Positions 36,976 through 46,680 of a stretch of 64,000 nucleotides of DNA are shown piece after piece. The notes below the pieces were generated by a model that was not told where the DNA came from, made no database searches, and saw only the letters and a list, made by a program, of their open reading frames with translations. The translations under genes and the position numbers were made by a program. Position 1 is the stretch's first letter. Each line of letters begins with the position of its first letter. Source of the stretch: Thermopetrobacter sp. TC1. Lineage in GTDB: Bacteria > Pseudomonadota > Alphaproteobacteria > Rhizobiales > Aestuariivirgaceae. The DNA is taken from the NCBI RefSeq assembly GCF_000746275.1, contig NZ_JQKX01000020.1, positions 1-64,000 of the forward strand, given 5' to 3'.

Positions 36976-37348
36976 GTCGGCGATGCTCTTCTTCCATATT
37001 GTGAGAGAAAAAGCCGCATCCCGGGATTGCGCCCGAACCGGGCAGGTACAAGGCCATGATGCAACCACAGTTTGGCCACGATCTGTGCAAAATCATGAAA
37101 ATTGAACAGGACAGGCCGGTTGAGACTTGCCAAGTGCGTCAAGCATTGGCATGGCAAAAGGTGTGAGTGCATGGGGGCTTTTGATTCGCCTGGCAGAGGC
37201 GGAAGGAAAGGCATTTGAAAGGCCGCCTCCTCTGGCCAGGGAAGAGCACATGCGTACACGGCATCACGTTTGAGGAATATGGAAAAGACCGTTCCTGCAT
37301 CTTTCCGGAGCAGGGCCGGTCCGTTGCCATGACAAGGGAAAGAGAAAT
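36976..37348. other. Spacer between the LysM gene and the HU gene
   Basis: No reading frame with a ribosome site or family resemblance is visible. The last part should carry the HU promoter and leader. There is no strong hairpin after the LysM gene apart from a small CCGGG...CCGGG match near 37020-37045. Confidence 0.5.
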
Positions 37349-37627
37349 ATGAACAAGCAGGAATTGATCGCCAAGGTGGCCGAGAAGGCCGGCCTGACCA
37401 AGACCCAGGCGGCCGCAGCGCTGGATGCGGCCATGGAGAGCGTCATGGAGGCGCTTAAAGCGGGTGATGAAGTGCGTCTGGTCGGTTTCGGCACCTTCAT
37501 GGTCAGCCATCGGGCTGCCCGCAAGCAGAAGATTCCGGGCACGGGCGAAGTGCGCGAGATTCCGGCCATGAACGTGCCGCGCTTCAAGCCCGGCAAGGCC
37601 CTGAAGGACGCCGTCAACAAGAAGTAA
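37349..37627 (+). CDS. hupB: DNA-binding protein HU
   Basis: It is a nucleoid protein that bends DNA as a dimer. The 92 residues have MNKQELIAKVAEKAGLTKTQAAAALDA at the N-terminus and the beta-arm GFGTFMVSHRAARKQKIPGTGEVREIPAMNVPRFKPGKALKDAVN. It is a single gene with its own terminator 170 bp downstream. Confidence 0.96.
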   Translation: MNKQELIAKVAEKAGLTKTQAAAALDAAMESVMEALKAGDEVRLVGFGTFMVSHRAARKQKIPGTGEVREIPAMNVPRFKPGKALKDAVNKK

Positions 37628-37800
37628 GGTTCTCCAACAGGCTGCACGATGTGCTCGCGTATCCGCCCGACACATCGGTGTATGTCAGGGTGATGGTGTG
37701 AGTTTCACCGTGTTTTCGTGGCTTGAAAGGCCGCGAGCTTGCCAGCGTTGCGCCGTGAAGCATCGTGCAGCGAGGCGTTTTTGACAGGCTCTAGACACCA

Positions 37801-37828
37801 AGGCCGCCTTTTCAGGAAGGCGGCCTTT
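37801..37828 (+). terminator. Rho-independent terminator downstream of HU
   Basis: AAGGCCGCCTT (37801-37811) and AAGGCGGCCTT (37818-37828) form an 11-bp stem with a 6-base loop, followed by TTCGTTTG. It is the only strong stem in the spacer between hupB and ntrY (37628-37961), which otherwise shows no gene. Confidence 0.85.
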
Positions 37829-37961
37829 TCGTTTGATTGCATGGCGCATCTGTCGCACTTTTGCCACAGGCGTGTTGAATTTTTGCAACATGCGTTTAGA
37901 ACGGTTGCCGGAGGCCACACCCTTGCCGGCATGAACTGGAAACAGGCGGATTTAAGAACGC

Positions 37962-40415
37962 ATGAGCGAGCACGGCGACGGGGCCATAACAGAGCACAGG
38001 GATGAGCCCGGCATGAGTGCATCCAGGCCGGAACACGCCCGCGGCGAGCGTGCGCATTCCCGGGCCATTTCGCCCGGAACGCCGCCCGGCGGCCGGGGGG
38101 TGAAGGCCCAGCCATCCTATGACGCCGAGCGGGTCTATCGCCCGCAGACGGGGCCGATCGGGCTTCTTCTCGTTTTGCTCGCCGTCATTTCCGGTCTTGT
38201 CACCTACACCATCCTGACCGGGCTTACGCCCATCAAGCCCACCCGCACGGTGGTAACCACGCTTCTGTGGTTCAACGCCGCTCTTGTGCTGGCCATGGCC
38301 TCGCTCATCGGCTGGCAGGTATTCCGTCTGGTCATGGCCAAGCGCCGCGGGCAGGCGGGCGCCGGGCTGCACGGGCGCGTGGTGGCGCTGCTGTCTCTTT
38401 TCGCCGCCATACCCGCGGTCATTGTTGCCGTCTTCGCGTCCGTTACGCTCAATCGCGGCCTGGATGCCTGGTTCTCCCAGCGCATGCAGGATATCGTCGA
38501 TCGTTCCGTGGCCGTGGCCCAGACCTATATTCAGGAACAGGCCGATCTCGCCCGGCTCGATGCCGCCGGCATTGCCGCCGACATCGAACACAACCGCGGC
38601 CTGTATGACAGTGACCGCATGCAGTTCATCCGGCGGGTGACGACTCTGGCCTCCCTGCGGGGCGTGCCGGCCATTTTCATATTCGATCGCAGCCTGCGTC
38701 AGTTCGATGTTGCCGCCCGCAAGCGCGCCGACATCTTCTTCCGCCCGCCGCCGCCGGATGCCCTGAACGTTGCGGACAAAGGGCGCATTGTCGTCATGGG
38801 GCCGGGGCCGGGAGACAATTTCATCCGTGCGCTTAAGAAACTGGAGGGCTATCCCGGCCGTTATCTCTACATCTACCGTCCGGTGAAGGAGGAGGTCCTG
38901 CGCCAGCTCGCCAAGGCGCGGGCAGAACGGGCCGAATACTATGCGCTGAAGTCCCAGCGCGTGGATCTGCAGATCACCTTTGCCCTCATGTATGCGGGCG
39001 TGACCTTCATTTTCCTGATGGCGGCGGTCTGGTTCGGCCTGTGGTTCGCCGACCGCCTCGTGCAGCCGGTTGTCGGGCTCATCCGCGCCGCCCGCCAGGT
39101 GGCGCGCGGCAATTTTGACGTGGAAGTCCCCGCAAGCCGCGGCACCGGCGACATTGGCACGCTCATTCGCGTCTTCAACCAGATGACGCGCCAGCTCAAG
39201 TCGCAACGTGAAGAACTGCTGGCCGCCTATCACAAGCTCGATGAACGCCGCCGCTTCACCGAGGCGGTTCTGAAGGGCGCTTCCGCCGGTGTTCTCGGGC
39301 TGGACCGGCACGGGCGCATCACGCTGGCCAACCGTTCCGCCCAGGAGCTGCTTGGCCTGCGTGAGAAGGATCTGGTTGGCCGTGCCTTAGGCGAGGTGCT
39401 GCCCGAATTTGTTCCCGTCTTCGAGACCGCGCGCAAAAAGCGTTCCGGCTTCGCCGAGGATCAGGTGAACCGCAGCGTGGAAAGCACCACACGCACCTTC
39501 GTTGTGCGGGTGACCACGGAAAAGGGTGAGCGCGACGTTTTCGGCTATGTGCTCACCTTCGATGACATCACCGATCTTCTTGCCGCGCAGCGCAATGCCG
39601 CCTGGGCCGATGTCGCCCGCCGCATCGCCCATGAGATCAAGAACCCGCTCACGCCGATTCAGCTTTCCGCGGAGCGTCTGAAGCGGCGTTATGCAAAGGA
39701 AATCACCTCGCGCCCCGATATCTTCACCCAGTGCACCGACACCATCATCCGCCAGGTGGAGGACATCGGCCGCATGGTGGACGAGTTCTCCTCCTTCGCC
39801 CGCATGCCCTCCGCACGGCCGGAGCCGGACGATCTGGTGCGCGTGGTCAAGGAGGCGCTGCTGCTGCAGCGGGTGAGCAGCGAGGACATCACCTTCGAGA
39901 TGGACCTGCCGGATGAACCGCTCGTCTTTGCTTTCGACCGGCGCCTGATCACCCAGGCCATCACCAATCTGGTCAAGAACGCTAAGGAATCCATCGAGGC
40001 GCGGCTGGAGGAGAAGCCCGAACCGCCCGGGCGCATTCGCGTGTCCGTGTTTGAACGGGACGGTGCGGCCGTGATCGAAGTGACGGACAATGGCCGCGGC
40101 CTGCCGAAGGAAAATCGCGAACGCCTCACCGAGCCCTACATGACCACCCGCGAGAAAGGCACAGGCCTGGGCCTGGCCATTGTCCAGCGCATCATGGAGG
40201 AGCACGGCGGCCGCCTGATTCTGGACGATGCGCCGGACGGACAGGGGGCGCAGGTGAGCCTGGTTCTGCCCTTGAAACGGGAAACGCCCGCCGAAGGAGA
40301 GGGGCGCGAGACGAAACGGAAGACGGCGGCCTTAAGCCACGGGGAAAAGGACAAGGACGGCATGAACGCCGCTTCGGAAAACACCATCAACACAAACGGC
40401 GAGGGAAGGCCATAA
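37962..40415 (+). CDS. ntrY: Sensor histidine kinase NtrY
   Basis: It is the membrane kinase of the NtrYX system linked to nitrogen and redox control. After a polar N-terminus come transmembrane segments (GPIGLLLVLLAVISGLVTYTI, LLWFNAALVLAMASLIGWQVF, VVALLSLFAAIPAVIVAVFA), a periplasmic domain, another segment near 350, HAMP, PAS (AVLKGASAGVLGLDRHGRITLAN), the H-box RIAHEIKNPLTPI and the ATP-binding motifs (NLVKNAKESI, TDNGRGLP, GTGLGLAIV). It has 817 residues. A start at residue 18 is possible because the ribosome site is weak. It is followed by ntrX after 4 bp. Confidence 0.95.
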   Translation: MSEHGDGAITEHRDEPGMSASRPEHARGERAHSRAISPGTPPGGRGVKAQPSYDAERVYRPQTGPIGLLLVLLAVISGLVTYTILTGLTPIKPTRTVVTTLLWFNAALVLAMASLIGWQVFRLVMAKRRGQAGAGLHGRVVALLSLFAAIPAVIVAVFASVTLNRGLDAWFSQRMQDIVDRSVAVAQTYIQEQADLARLDAAGIAADIEHNRGLYDSDRMQFIRRVTTLASLRGVPAIFIFDRSLRQFDVAARKRADIFFRPPPPDALNVADKGRIVVMGPGPGDNFIRALKKLEGYPGRYLYIYRPVKEEVLRQLAKARAERAEYYALKSQRVDLQITFALMYAGVTFIFLMAAVWFGLWFADRLVQPVVGLIRAARQVARGNFDVEVPASRGTGDIGTLIRVFNQMTRQLKSQREELLAAYHKLDERRRFTEAVLKGASAGVLGLDRHGRITLANRSAQELLGLREKDLVGRALGEVLPEFVPVFETARKKRSGFAEDQVNRSVESTTRTFVVRVTTEKGERDVFGYVLTFDDITDLLAAQRNAAWADVARRIAHEIKNPLTPIQLSAERLKRRYAKEITSRPDIFTQCTDTIIRQVEDIGRMVDEFSSFARMPSARPEPDDLVRVVKEALLLQRVSSEDITFEMDLPDEPLVFAFDRRLITQAITNLVKNAKESIEARLEEKPEPPGRIRVSVFERDGAAVIEVTDNGRGLPKENRERLTEPYMTTREKGTGLGLAIVQRIMEEHGGRLILDDAPDGQGAQVSLVLPLKRETPAEGEGRETKRKTAALSHGEKDKDGMNAASENTINTNGEGRP

Positions 40416-40419
40416 GCCC

Positions 40420-41784
40420 ATGAGTGCAGACATTCTCATCGTCGATGATGAAGCCGACATCCGGGAGCTGATCGGCGGCATTCTTGAGGACGAGGGATAC
40501 GAGCCGCGGCTTGCGCATGACAGCACCTCGGCGCTGGAAGCCATCGCCGAGCGCCGCCCCGCGCTGGTGGTGCTCGACATCTGGCTTCAGGGCTCTCCCA
40601 TGGACGGGCTTGAGCTTCTTGAGGTCATCAAAGCCCAGCATCCGGATCTGCCTGTGGTCATCATCTCCGGCCACGGCAATATCGAGACTGCCGTCGCCGC
40701 CATCAAGAAGGGCGCCTATGACTATATCGAGAAGCCGTTCAAGGCCTCGCGTCTCGTGCTCGTGGTCAATCGCGCGCTGGAAGCCTCGCGTCTGCGCCGC
40801 GAGAACGTGGAGCTGAAGACCCGCACCGGTGCGGCGGTGACCATGATCGGCGAATCGCCCGCCATGCGTCGGCTCAAGCAGGAGCTGAAAAAAATCGCGC
40901 CCACCAATTCCCGCGTTCTCATCTCCGGCCCCATGGGCGCCGGCAAGGAGCTGGCCGCCAGGCAGCTGCATGAGTGGTCACAGCGCGCCGATGGCCCCTT
41001 CGTGGTGCTGCAGGCGGCCACCCTGGCACCGGAACGCATGGAGGAGGCGCTCTTTGGCACCGAGGGCGATGGCAATGGTCAGGGCCGCATCGTCGGCAAG
41101 CTGGAGGAGGCGCATGGCGGCACGCTGTTTATCGATGAAGTCGCCGACATGCCGCTGGAGACGCAGGGCAAGGTTCTGCGCGTGCTTGTGGATCAGACCT
41201 TCACCCGCGTGGGCGGAAACCGTCCGGTGAAGGTGGATGTGCGCATCGTCTCGTCCACCGCCCGCGATCTGGAGGCCCTGATTGCCGATGGCCGCTTCCG
41301 CTCCGATCTCTATCATCGTCTGGCGGTGGTGCCCATTCGCGTGCCCTCTCTCGCCGAACGGCGCGAGGACATCCCGCTTTTGGCCGAATATTTCATCGAA
41401 CAGCATTCGCGTGCCTCCGGGCGGGCGCCCAAGCGCCTTTCCGAAGACGCCATGGCCACGTTGCAGGCGCGCGACTGGCCGGGCAATGTCCGCCAATTGC
41501 GCAATTACATCGAGCGGCTGATGATCCTGTGCGCCGACGGGCCGGATGTGATCACCGCCGAGATGCTGCCCAAGGATTCCGCCCCCACGGAGGATGATCC
41601 GGACGGCTTCGATCTGGAGCGGGTCGTGGCCCTGCCGCTGAGGGAAGCACGCGAGGCCTTTGAGCGCGCCTATCTCAAGGCCCAGCTCACCCGCTTCAAT
41701 GGCAACATCTCGCGCACGGCCCAGGCCATCGGCATGGAGCGTTCCGCCCTGCATCGCAAGCTCAAGAGCCTGGGGCTGGGCTAA
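40420..41784 (+). CDS. ntrX: Response regulator NtrX
   Basis: It is the partner of NtrY. The receiver domain has the DDE acidic pocket (residues 9-11), the phospho-acceptor Asp in VVLDIWLQ and Lys in YIEKPFK. The AAA+ domain has a Walker A variant GPMGAGKE and a Walker B region GGTLFIDEV. A C-terminal Fis-type helix-turn-helix ends the protein (NGNISRTAQAIGMERSALHRKLKSLGL). The GAFTGA loop that contacts sigma-54 is absent (ALFGTEGDGNGQGRIVGKLEEA in its place), and the Walker A Thr is replaced by Glu, so sigma-54 activation is unlikely. Confidence 0.95.
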   Translation: MSADILIVDDEADIRELIGGILEDEGYEPRLAHDSTSALEAIAERRPALVVLDIWLQGSPMDGLELLEVIKAQHPDLPVVIISGHGNIETAVAAIKKGAYDYIEKPFKASRLVLVVNRALEASRLRRENVELKTRTGAAVTMIGESPAMRRLKQELKKIAPTNSRVLISGPMGAGKELAARQLHEWSQRADGPFVVLQAATLAPERMEEALFGTEGDGNGQGRIVGKLEEAHGGTLFIDEVADMPLETQGKVLRVLVDQTFTRVGGNRPVKVDVRIVSSTARDLEALIADGRFRSDLYHRLAVVPIRVPSLAERREDIPLLAEYFIEQHSRASGRAPKRLSEDAMATLQARDWPGNVRQLRNYIERLMILCADGPDVITAEMLPKDSAPTEDDPDGFDLERVVALPLREAREAFERAYLKAQLTRFNGNISRTAQAIGMERSALHRKLKSLGLG

Positions 41785-41886
41785 GAAGCTCTTGATCTTT
41801 TTGCCGAAGGCCGATCAGTGCGGAAGAAAATGTCTCGCCCGGAAATTTGGGGCTTGCAAGCATAAGCGCGCTTTGTATATATGATG

Positions 41887-41937
41887 CGCCGCACCGCTCA
41901 ATGGCGCGGCGTTTTGGGCCGGCGTGAGATCGCCGGC
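41887..41937 (+). promoter_or_regulatory. Two hairpins in the speD leader
   Basis: CGCCGC (41887-41892) pairs with GCGGCG (41906-41911) and TTTT follows at once, like a small terminator. GCCGGCG (41918-41924) pairs with CGCCGGC (41931-41937) and TTCTTTC follows. Both lie in the 266-bp leader between ntrX and speD. They may end ntrX transcription or attenuate speDE. I do not recognise a known riboswitch. Confidence 0.45.
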
Positions 41938-42050
41938 TTCTTTCGTGAGGCGGCTCCCAGGGCATCCTTTCAAGGAGAGGCGATCTCTGAAGAAGGGCAC
42001 GTTGGGGGGGCGTCTCGGGGTTTGCATCTGCTGGTTGGGGAGGACTTCCG

Positions 42051-42530
42051 ATGGAAGACCGGGGCCTCTTCCAATTGGGGATGGACCTGTCTGCAGGCAC
42101 CACCCAAACGGAAGAACACGTGCTTGCCTCCGTGGCGCACGAGACCACGGAGAAGAAGGATCACTTCATTCGCAAAAACGGCAAGGTCTATGCCGGCACC
42201 CACCTCATCATCGAGGTGATCGGCGGCGAGGGCCTGAACGACGAGGAGCGCATCCGCCAGGCCTTTCTTGACAGTATCAGGGCCTGCGGCGCCACCCTGC
42301 TGCACATCCACACCCACAAGTTCACCCCCCAGGGCGTTTCGGGCGTGGCGGTGCTCGCCGAATCCCATATTTCCGTGCACACATGGCCGGAAGCGGGCTA
42401 TGGCGCCTTTGATGTCTTCATGTGCGGCGAGGCCGATCCCTGGAAGGCCGTGCCCATCCTGAAGGAGGCCTTCAAGGCCCGTGATGTGCGCGTCACCGAA
42501 ATTCTGCGTGGGGAGGGCATTGTCGAATGA
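42051..42530 (+). CDS. speD: S-adenosylmethionine decarboxylase proenzyme
   Basis: It supplies decarboxylated SAM as aminopropyl donor for spermidine. The self-cleavage site is E104-S105 in LAESHISVHTWPE; Ser105 becomes the pyruvoyl group. H110 and C125 match the conserved processing and catalytic residues. The 159 residues include an N-terminal extension of about 45 residues beyond the short bacterial form. GGAGGA lies 7 bp before the ATG. It overlaps speE by 4 bp. Confidence 0.95.
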   Translation: MEDRGLFQLGMDLSAGTTQTEEHVLASVAHETTEKKDHFIRKNGKVYAGTHLIIEVIGGEGLNDEERIRQAFLDSIRACGATLLHIHTHKFTPQGVSGVAVLAESHISVHTWPEAGYGAFDVFMCGEADPWKAVPILKEAFKARDVRVTEILRGEGIVE

Positions 42531-43456
42531 CGGACAAGGAACTGGATCCCGCCCTGCAGAAGATCGTGGCGGCGCAGGCCACTGGCGAGGATGAGGAGGA
42601 CATCGAGATCCCCGGCTGGTGGGTGGAGCGTCTTCACGCCGGCTATCGCCAGATGCTGAAGATCGACAAGCTCCTTTATGACTCGAAGACGAAGGAGCAG
42701 CGCATCCGCGTCTTCGAAAACCCCACCTTCGGCCGGGTGCTCACGCTCGATGACATCCTGCAGACCACGGAGCGGGACGAGTTCATCTATCATGAGATGA
42801 TGGCGCACGTGCCCATGCTTGCCCATGGCGCGGCCCACTCCGTGCTCATCATCGGCGGGGGTGATGGCGGCGTGCTGCGCGAGGTGGTGAAATACCGGGC
42901 CGTGGGCCGCATCGTGCAGGTGGAGATCGATGCCGAGGTCATCGAGTTCTCCAAGACCTACCTGCCGATGATCTCCGACGGCGCCTTCGATGATCCCCGC
43001 TACGAGCTCGTGGTGGCCGATGGCGCCCGGTATGTGGCGGAGGCCGAGGAGACCTTCGATGTCATCATCGTCGATTCCACCGATCCGGTGGGGCCCGGCG
43101 TGGTGCTGTTCTCCGAGGAATTCTACCGCAACTGCAAGGCGCGGCTGGCGGAGGGCGGCGTCATCGTCACCCAGAACGGCGTGCCCTTCACCCAGGCCGA
43201 TGAGCTGGTGCACACCATGAGCGTGTTCCGCAAGCTTTTTGTGGATCATACCTGCTACACCGCCTGCGTGCCGGGCTATGCCGGCGGAGCACTCGCCATC
43301 GGCTGGGGCACCAACGACACGGAGCTGCGGGCGGTTCCGCTTGAGGTGCTCAAGCGCCGCTATGAGGCGGAAAAGCTGAAAACCCGCTACTACACGCCGG
43401 AGGTGCACAAGGCCGCCTTCGCCCTGCCCAAGTATATCAAGGATCTCATCCCTTGA
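42527..43456 (+). CDS. speE: Spermidine synthase
   Basis: It transfers the aminopropyl group from decarboxylated SAM to putrescine. Family motifs are VLTLDDILQTTERDEFIYHEMMAHVP, the nucleotide-binding VLIIGGGDGGVLREVVKY, VEIDAEVIEFSKTYL and IVDSTDPVGPG with the catalytic Asp. It has 309 residues and starts by ATGA overlap with speD, so the two are translated together. Confidence 0.95.
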   Translation: MTDKELDPALQKIVAAQATGEDEEDIEIPGWWVERLHAGYRQMLKIDKLLYDSKTKEQRIRVFENPTFGRVLTLDDILQTTERDEFIYHEMMAHVPMLAHGAAHSVLIIGGGDGGVLREVVKYRAVGRIVQVEIDAEVIEFSKTYLPMISDGAFDDPRYELVVADGARYVAEAEETFDVIIVDSTDPVGPGVVLFSEEFYRNCKARLAEGGVIVTQNGVPFTQADELVHTMSVFRKLFVDHTCYTACVPGYAGGALAIGWGTNDTELRAVPLEVLKRRYEAEKLKTRYYTPEVHKAAFALPKYIKDLIP

Positions 43457-43515
43457 ACGGCGCGCCCGTTTTTAGAGATGTGGTCGGATACAACCAAGGG
43501 AAGAAAAAGGTTTGC

Positions 43516-43541
43516 GGGCTGTGGCATATATGCCACAGCCC
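43516..43541 (+). terminator. Terminator of speDE
   Basis: GGGCTGTGGCA and TGCCACAGCCC form a perfect 11-bp stem around TATA, followed by CATGTTTTT. It lies 60 bp past speE. The rest of the spacer up to ilvD (43542-43874) shows no gene and should contain the ilvD promoter. Confidence 0.85.
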
Positions 43542-43874
43542 CATGTTTTTGGTTTGGCCGGAATCGATCCGTCACTTTCCTTCCCATTTCCGCCCTAATA
43601 TGAACATTGCCGTTTCCGGAAGAATGGCATGTCGTGAGGCTGCGCTGATGTGTGCCGGGCGGAAAGGCGTTTTGCGATGTTCCGCCGCGGCGGTGTGGTG
43701 TTTTCTCTCTTGCAGAAAGGTGCACAGCGCATAAAAGCACGCACGAATGAGAGCGCACCATGCGCACGAAAACGGGCTGAAAGCATCAGGATCCGACGGC
43801 CGGAAAACGGGGCAGGGGGGACCTTCCGGCGTTCGGGCGCCTTCGGGCAGGAAACGGCAACGGGGTGAGAGGTC

Positions 43875-45602
43875 ATGGACGCCAAGGTGAAGATCGACAA
43901 GAGCAGACTGCCTTCCAGACATGTCACGGAAGGGCCGGAGCGGGCGCCGCACCGTTCCTATCTCTATGCCATGGGGCTGACCGATGAGGAGGTGCACCAG
44001 CCGCTCGTCGGTGTGGCCACCTGCTGGAACGAGGCGGCCCCGTGCAACATCTCGCTCATGCGCCAGGCGCAGGCGGTGAAGCAGGGTGTGGCCGCCACCG
44101 GCGGCACGCCGCGCGAGTTCACCACCATTACCGTCACCGACGGCATCGCCATGGGCCATGAGGGCATGAAGTCCTCTCTGGTCTCGCGCGAGGTCATTGC
44201 CGACTCGGTGGAGCTGACCATGCGCGGGCACTGCTACGACGCGCTGGTGGGCCTGGCCGGCTGCGACAAGTCCCTGCCCGGCATGATGATGGCCATGTGC
44301 CGGCTCAACGTGCCCAGCGTGTTCATCTACGGCGGCTCTATCCTGCCCGGCGTCTTTCGCGGCAAGCCGGTAACGGTACAGGACGTGTTCGAGGCCGTGG
44401 GCAAGTATTCCGTCGGCGCCATGTCGGCGGAGGACTTAAACGAGCTGGAGCACGTGGCCTGTCCTTCCGCCGGTTCCTGCGGCGCGCAGTTCACGGCCAA
44501 CACCATGGCCACGGTGGCCGAGGCCATTGGTCTGGCGCTGCCCTATTCCTGCGGTGCGCCCGCGCCCTACGAGATGCGCGACCAGCTCTGCTATGCCGCC
44601 GGCGAGGCGGTGATGCACCTGCTGGCGGACAATATCCGCCCGCGGGATATCGTCACCCGCGAGGCGCTGGAGAACGCGGCGGCCGTGGTGGCGGCTTCCG
44701 GCGGCTCCACCAACGCGGCGCTGCACCTGCCGGCGATTGCGCATGAGTGCGGCATCGACTTCGACATCTTCGACGTCGGCCGCATCTTCGAGCGCACGCC
44801 CTACATCGCCGACCTCAAGCCCGGCGGCAAATACGTGGCCAAGGACATGTTCGAGGCCGGCGGCATTCCGCTGCTGATGAAGACGCTGCTGGAGGAGGGC
44901 TATCTCCACGGCGACTGCCTCACCGTGACCGGCCGCACCATTGCGGAGAACCTGGCCAAGGTGCGCTGGAATGACGAGCAGGACGTGGTGCGCCCGGCGT
45001 CCGATCCCATCTCGCCCACCGGCGGCGTGAAGGTCTTGCGCGGCAACCTGGCGCCGGACGGCGCCATCGTGAAGGTGGCGGGCATGAGCCATCTGAAGTT
45101 CCGTGGGCCCGCGCGCTGCTTCGACACCGAGGAGGAGTGCTTCGAAGCCGTCACCAACCGCCGTTACAACGAGGGCGACGTGCTGGTGATCCGCTATGAG
45201 GGCCCTAAAGGTGGCCCCGGCATGCGCGAGATGCTGGCCACCACCGCGGCGCTTTACGGCCAGGGCATGGGCGACAAGGTGGCGCTGATCACCGACGGGC
45301 GCTTCTCCGGCGCCACGCGTGGTTTCTGCGTCGGCCATGTCTCGCCGGAGGCGGCGGTGGGCGGCCCCATCGGGCTCATTCGGGATGGCGACATCATCAC
45401 GCTCGATGCCGTGGCCGGCACCATCGAGGTGGAGCTCTCCGACGAGGAGCTTGAGCGCCGCCGCAAGGAGTGGAAGCCGCGTGAGGAAAACTTCGGTTCC
45501 GGTGCGCTGTGGAAATACGCGCAGCTTGTGGGCTCGGCCCGCTATGGCGCGGTCACCCATCCCGGAGCCAAGGCGGAGAAACGGCAATATGCGGATATCT
45601 GA
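43875..45602 (+). CDS. ilvD: Dihydroxy-acid dehydratase
   Basis: It is an iron-sulfur enzyme of valine, leucine and isoleucine synthesis. Cluster cysteines are visible in [24 protein letters not shown] and [16 protein letters not shown]. The C-terminal [25 protein letters not shown] block is typical. It has 575 residues. The preceding 330 bp hold no gene. The Sel1-repeat gene overlaps its last codons. Confidence 0.96.
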   Translation: MDAKVKIDKSRLPSRHVTEGPERAPHRSYLYAMGLTDEEVHQPLVGVATCWNEAAPCNISLMRQAQAVKQGVAATGGTPREFTTITVTDGIAMGHEGMKSSLVSREVIADSVELTMRGHCYDALVGLAGCDKSLPGMMMAMCRLNVPSVFIYGGSILPGVFRGKPVTVQDVFEAVGKYSVGAMSAEDLNELEHVACPSAGSCGAQFTANTMATVAEAIGLALPYSCGAPAPYEMRDQLCYAAGEAVMHLLADNIRPRDIVTREALENAAAVVAASGGSTNAALHLPAIAHECGIDFDIFDVGRIFERTPYIADLKPGGKYVAKDMFEAGGIPLLMKTLLEEGYLHGDCLTVTGRTIAENLAKVRWNDEQDVVRPASDPISPTGGVKVLRGNLAPDGAIVKVAGMSHLKFRGPARCFDTEEECFEAVTNRRYNEGDVLVIRYEGPKGGPGMREMLATTAALYGQGMGDKVALITDGRFSGATRGFCVGHVSPEAAVGGPIGLIRDGDIITLDAVAGTIEVELSDEELERRRKEWKPREENFGSGALWKYAQLVGSARYGAVTHPGAKAEKRQYADI

Positions 45603-46635
45603 TCACAGGCAGGGGGGCATGCCTGTGCGGCGCAAGGCGTTCGCGCGCTGCGGCGGGGCTGTGCGTCTGCCCCGCCGTGCGCGGGCGAAGGGGCTGGCCA
45701 AATGGCCGGTTCGCTCTGTCTTGGCCTGTGCGGTTCTTGCTCTGAGCCTGGGCGTGGGGCCATCGCCCTTTGGTGATTGGGATGCGGCCCTTGCCGGAGA
45801 TGCGCTTGATCAGCTGCCGATCAAGCAGTTTCACTCCTACGAACCGGCGGCACGCAGCAAGCGACAGGCCACGGCCGCCGGCATCCTTGAGGATTTGCGC
45901 AAGGGCCGCAAGGCCTGGCGCAAGGGGCGTTTTGCCAAGGCCCGCAAGGCCTTTGAGCGCGCCGCCCGCAAGGGCAGCATCGAGGCGGCCTGGTATCTCG
46001 GCCATATCTATCGGCTCGGGCGCGGGGCCAGGAAGAACGACGAGAAGGCCTTCCGTTACTATCGCACCGTGGCGCTGGCCTATGATGCCGATGAGACCAG
46101 CCGCATGCGCCTGATGATGACGGTGGATGCCCTTGTGCGTGTTGCCGATTATTATCGCACCGGCATCGGCCCCAAGAAAAAGCGCCGGGATCCCCGCCGT
46201 GCCTACCGGCTCTATACCATCGCCGCCGGACATGGCCATCCGGCCGCGTTCTATGGCCTTGGCCTTCTCGCCCTGAAAGGCGAGGGCATGCGCAAGCGGC
46301 CGCGCCGGGCCATCGCCTGGCTGGTCAAGGCCGCCCGCCTGGATCATCGCCCGGCCGCCATGCAGCTGGGCGATATCGCCGCCCGCGGTCTGAAGGGCTA
46401 TGTGAAGCGCGATCCGGTGGCGGCGCTGTCCTGGTATATCATCGCCGCCCGCGGTCTTGCGGAAAAGGACAATCCCGCCCTTTTCAAGCGTATCAAGGCG
46501 ATCCGCAAGAACCTGAAGGAGGAGGACCAGAAACGGGCCCTTGCTCTCGCCAAAGGGTTTCGCTCCCTGAATGCCGTGCCGGCGGCCGCACCCGTGGCCC
46601 GGGCGGTGCCTGCGGCGGCTGCCCAGCCCAAGTGA
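45589..46635 (+). CDS. Secreted Sel1/TPR-repeat protein
   Basis: After a long basic N-terminus a hydrophobic segment ([16 protein letters not shown]) acts as signal peptide or anchor. The body has Sel1-like helical repeats: [59 protein letters not shown] and [30 protein letters not shown]. These usually bind proteins in the periplasm. The tail is Ala/Pro-rich. ATG 45589 overlaps ilvD by 14 bp; ATG 45619 is an alternative. Its partner is unknown. Confidence 0.8.
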   Translation: MRISDHRQGGMPVRRKAFARCGGAVRLPRRARAKGLAKWPVRSVLACAVLALSLGVGPSPFGDWDAALAGDALDQLPIKQFHSYEPAARSKRQATAAGILEDLRKGRKAWRKGRFAKARKAFERAARKGSIEAAWYLGHIYRLGRGARKNDEKAFRYYRTVALAYDADETSRMRLMMTVDALVRVADYYRTGIGPKKKRRDPRRAYRLYTIAAGHGHPAAFYGLGLLALKGEGMRKRPRRAIAWLVKAARLDHRPAAMQLGDIAARGLKGYVKRDPVAALSWYIIAARGLAEKDNPALFKRIKAIRKNLKEEDQKRALALAKGFRSLNAVPAAAPVARAVPAAAAQPK

Positions 46636-46680
46636 TCTGGCCTTCAGGAAAAATTACGCGAATTCAACTTATTGCCCGGA

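Noticed and set aside
37896-39311. 471-codon minus-strand frame opposite ntrY.
   Set aside because: Shadow of the ntrY sensor region; it has no recognisable domain.
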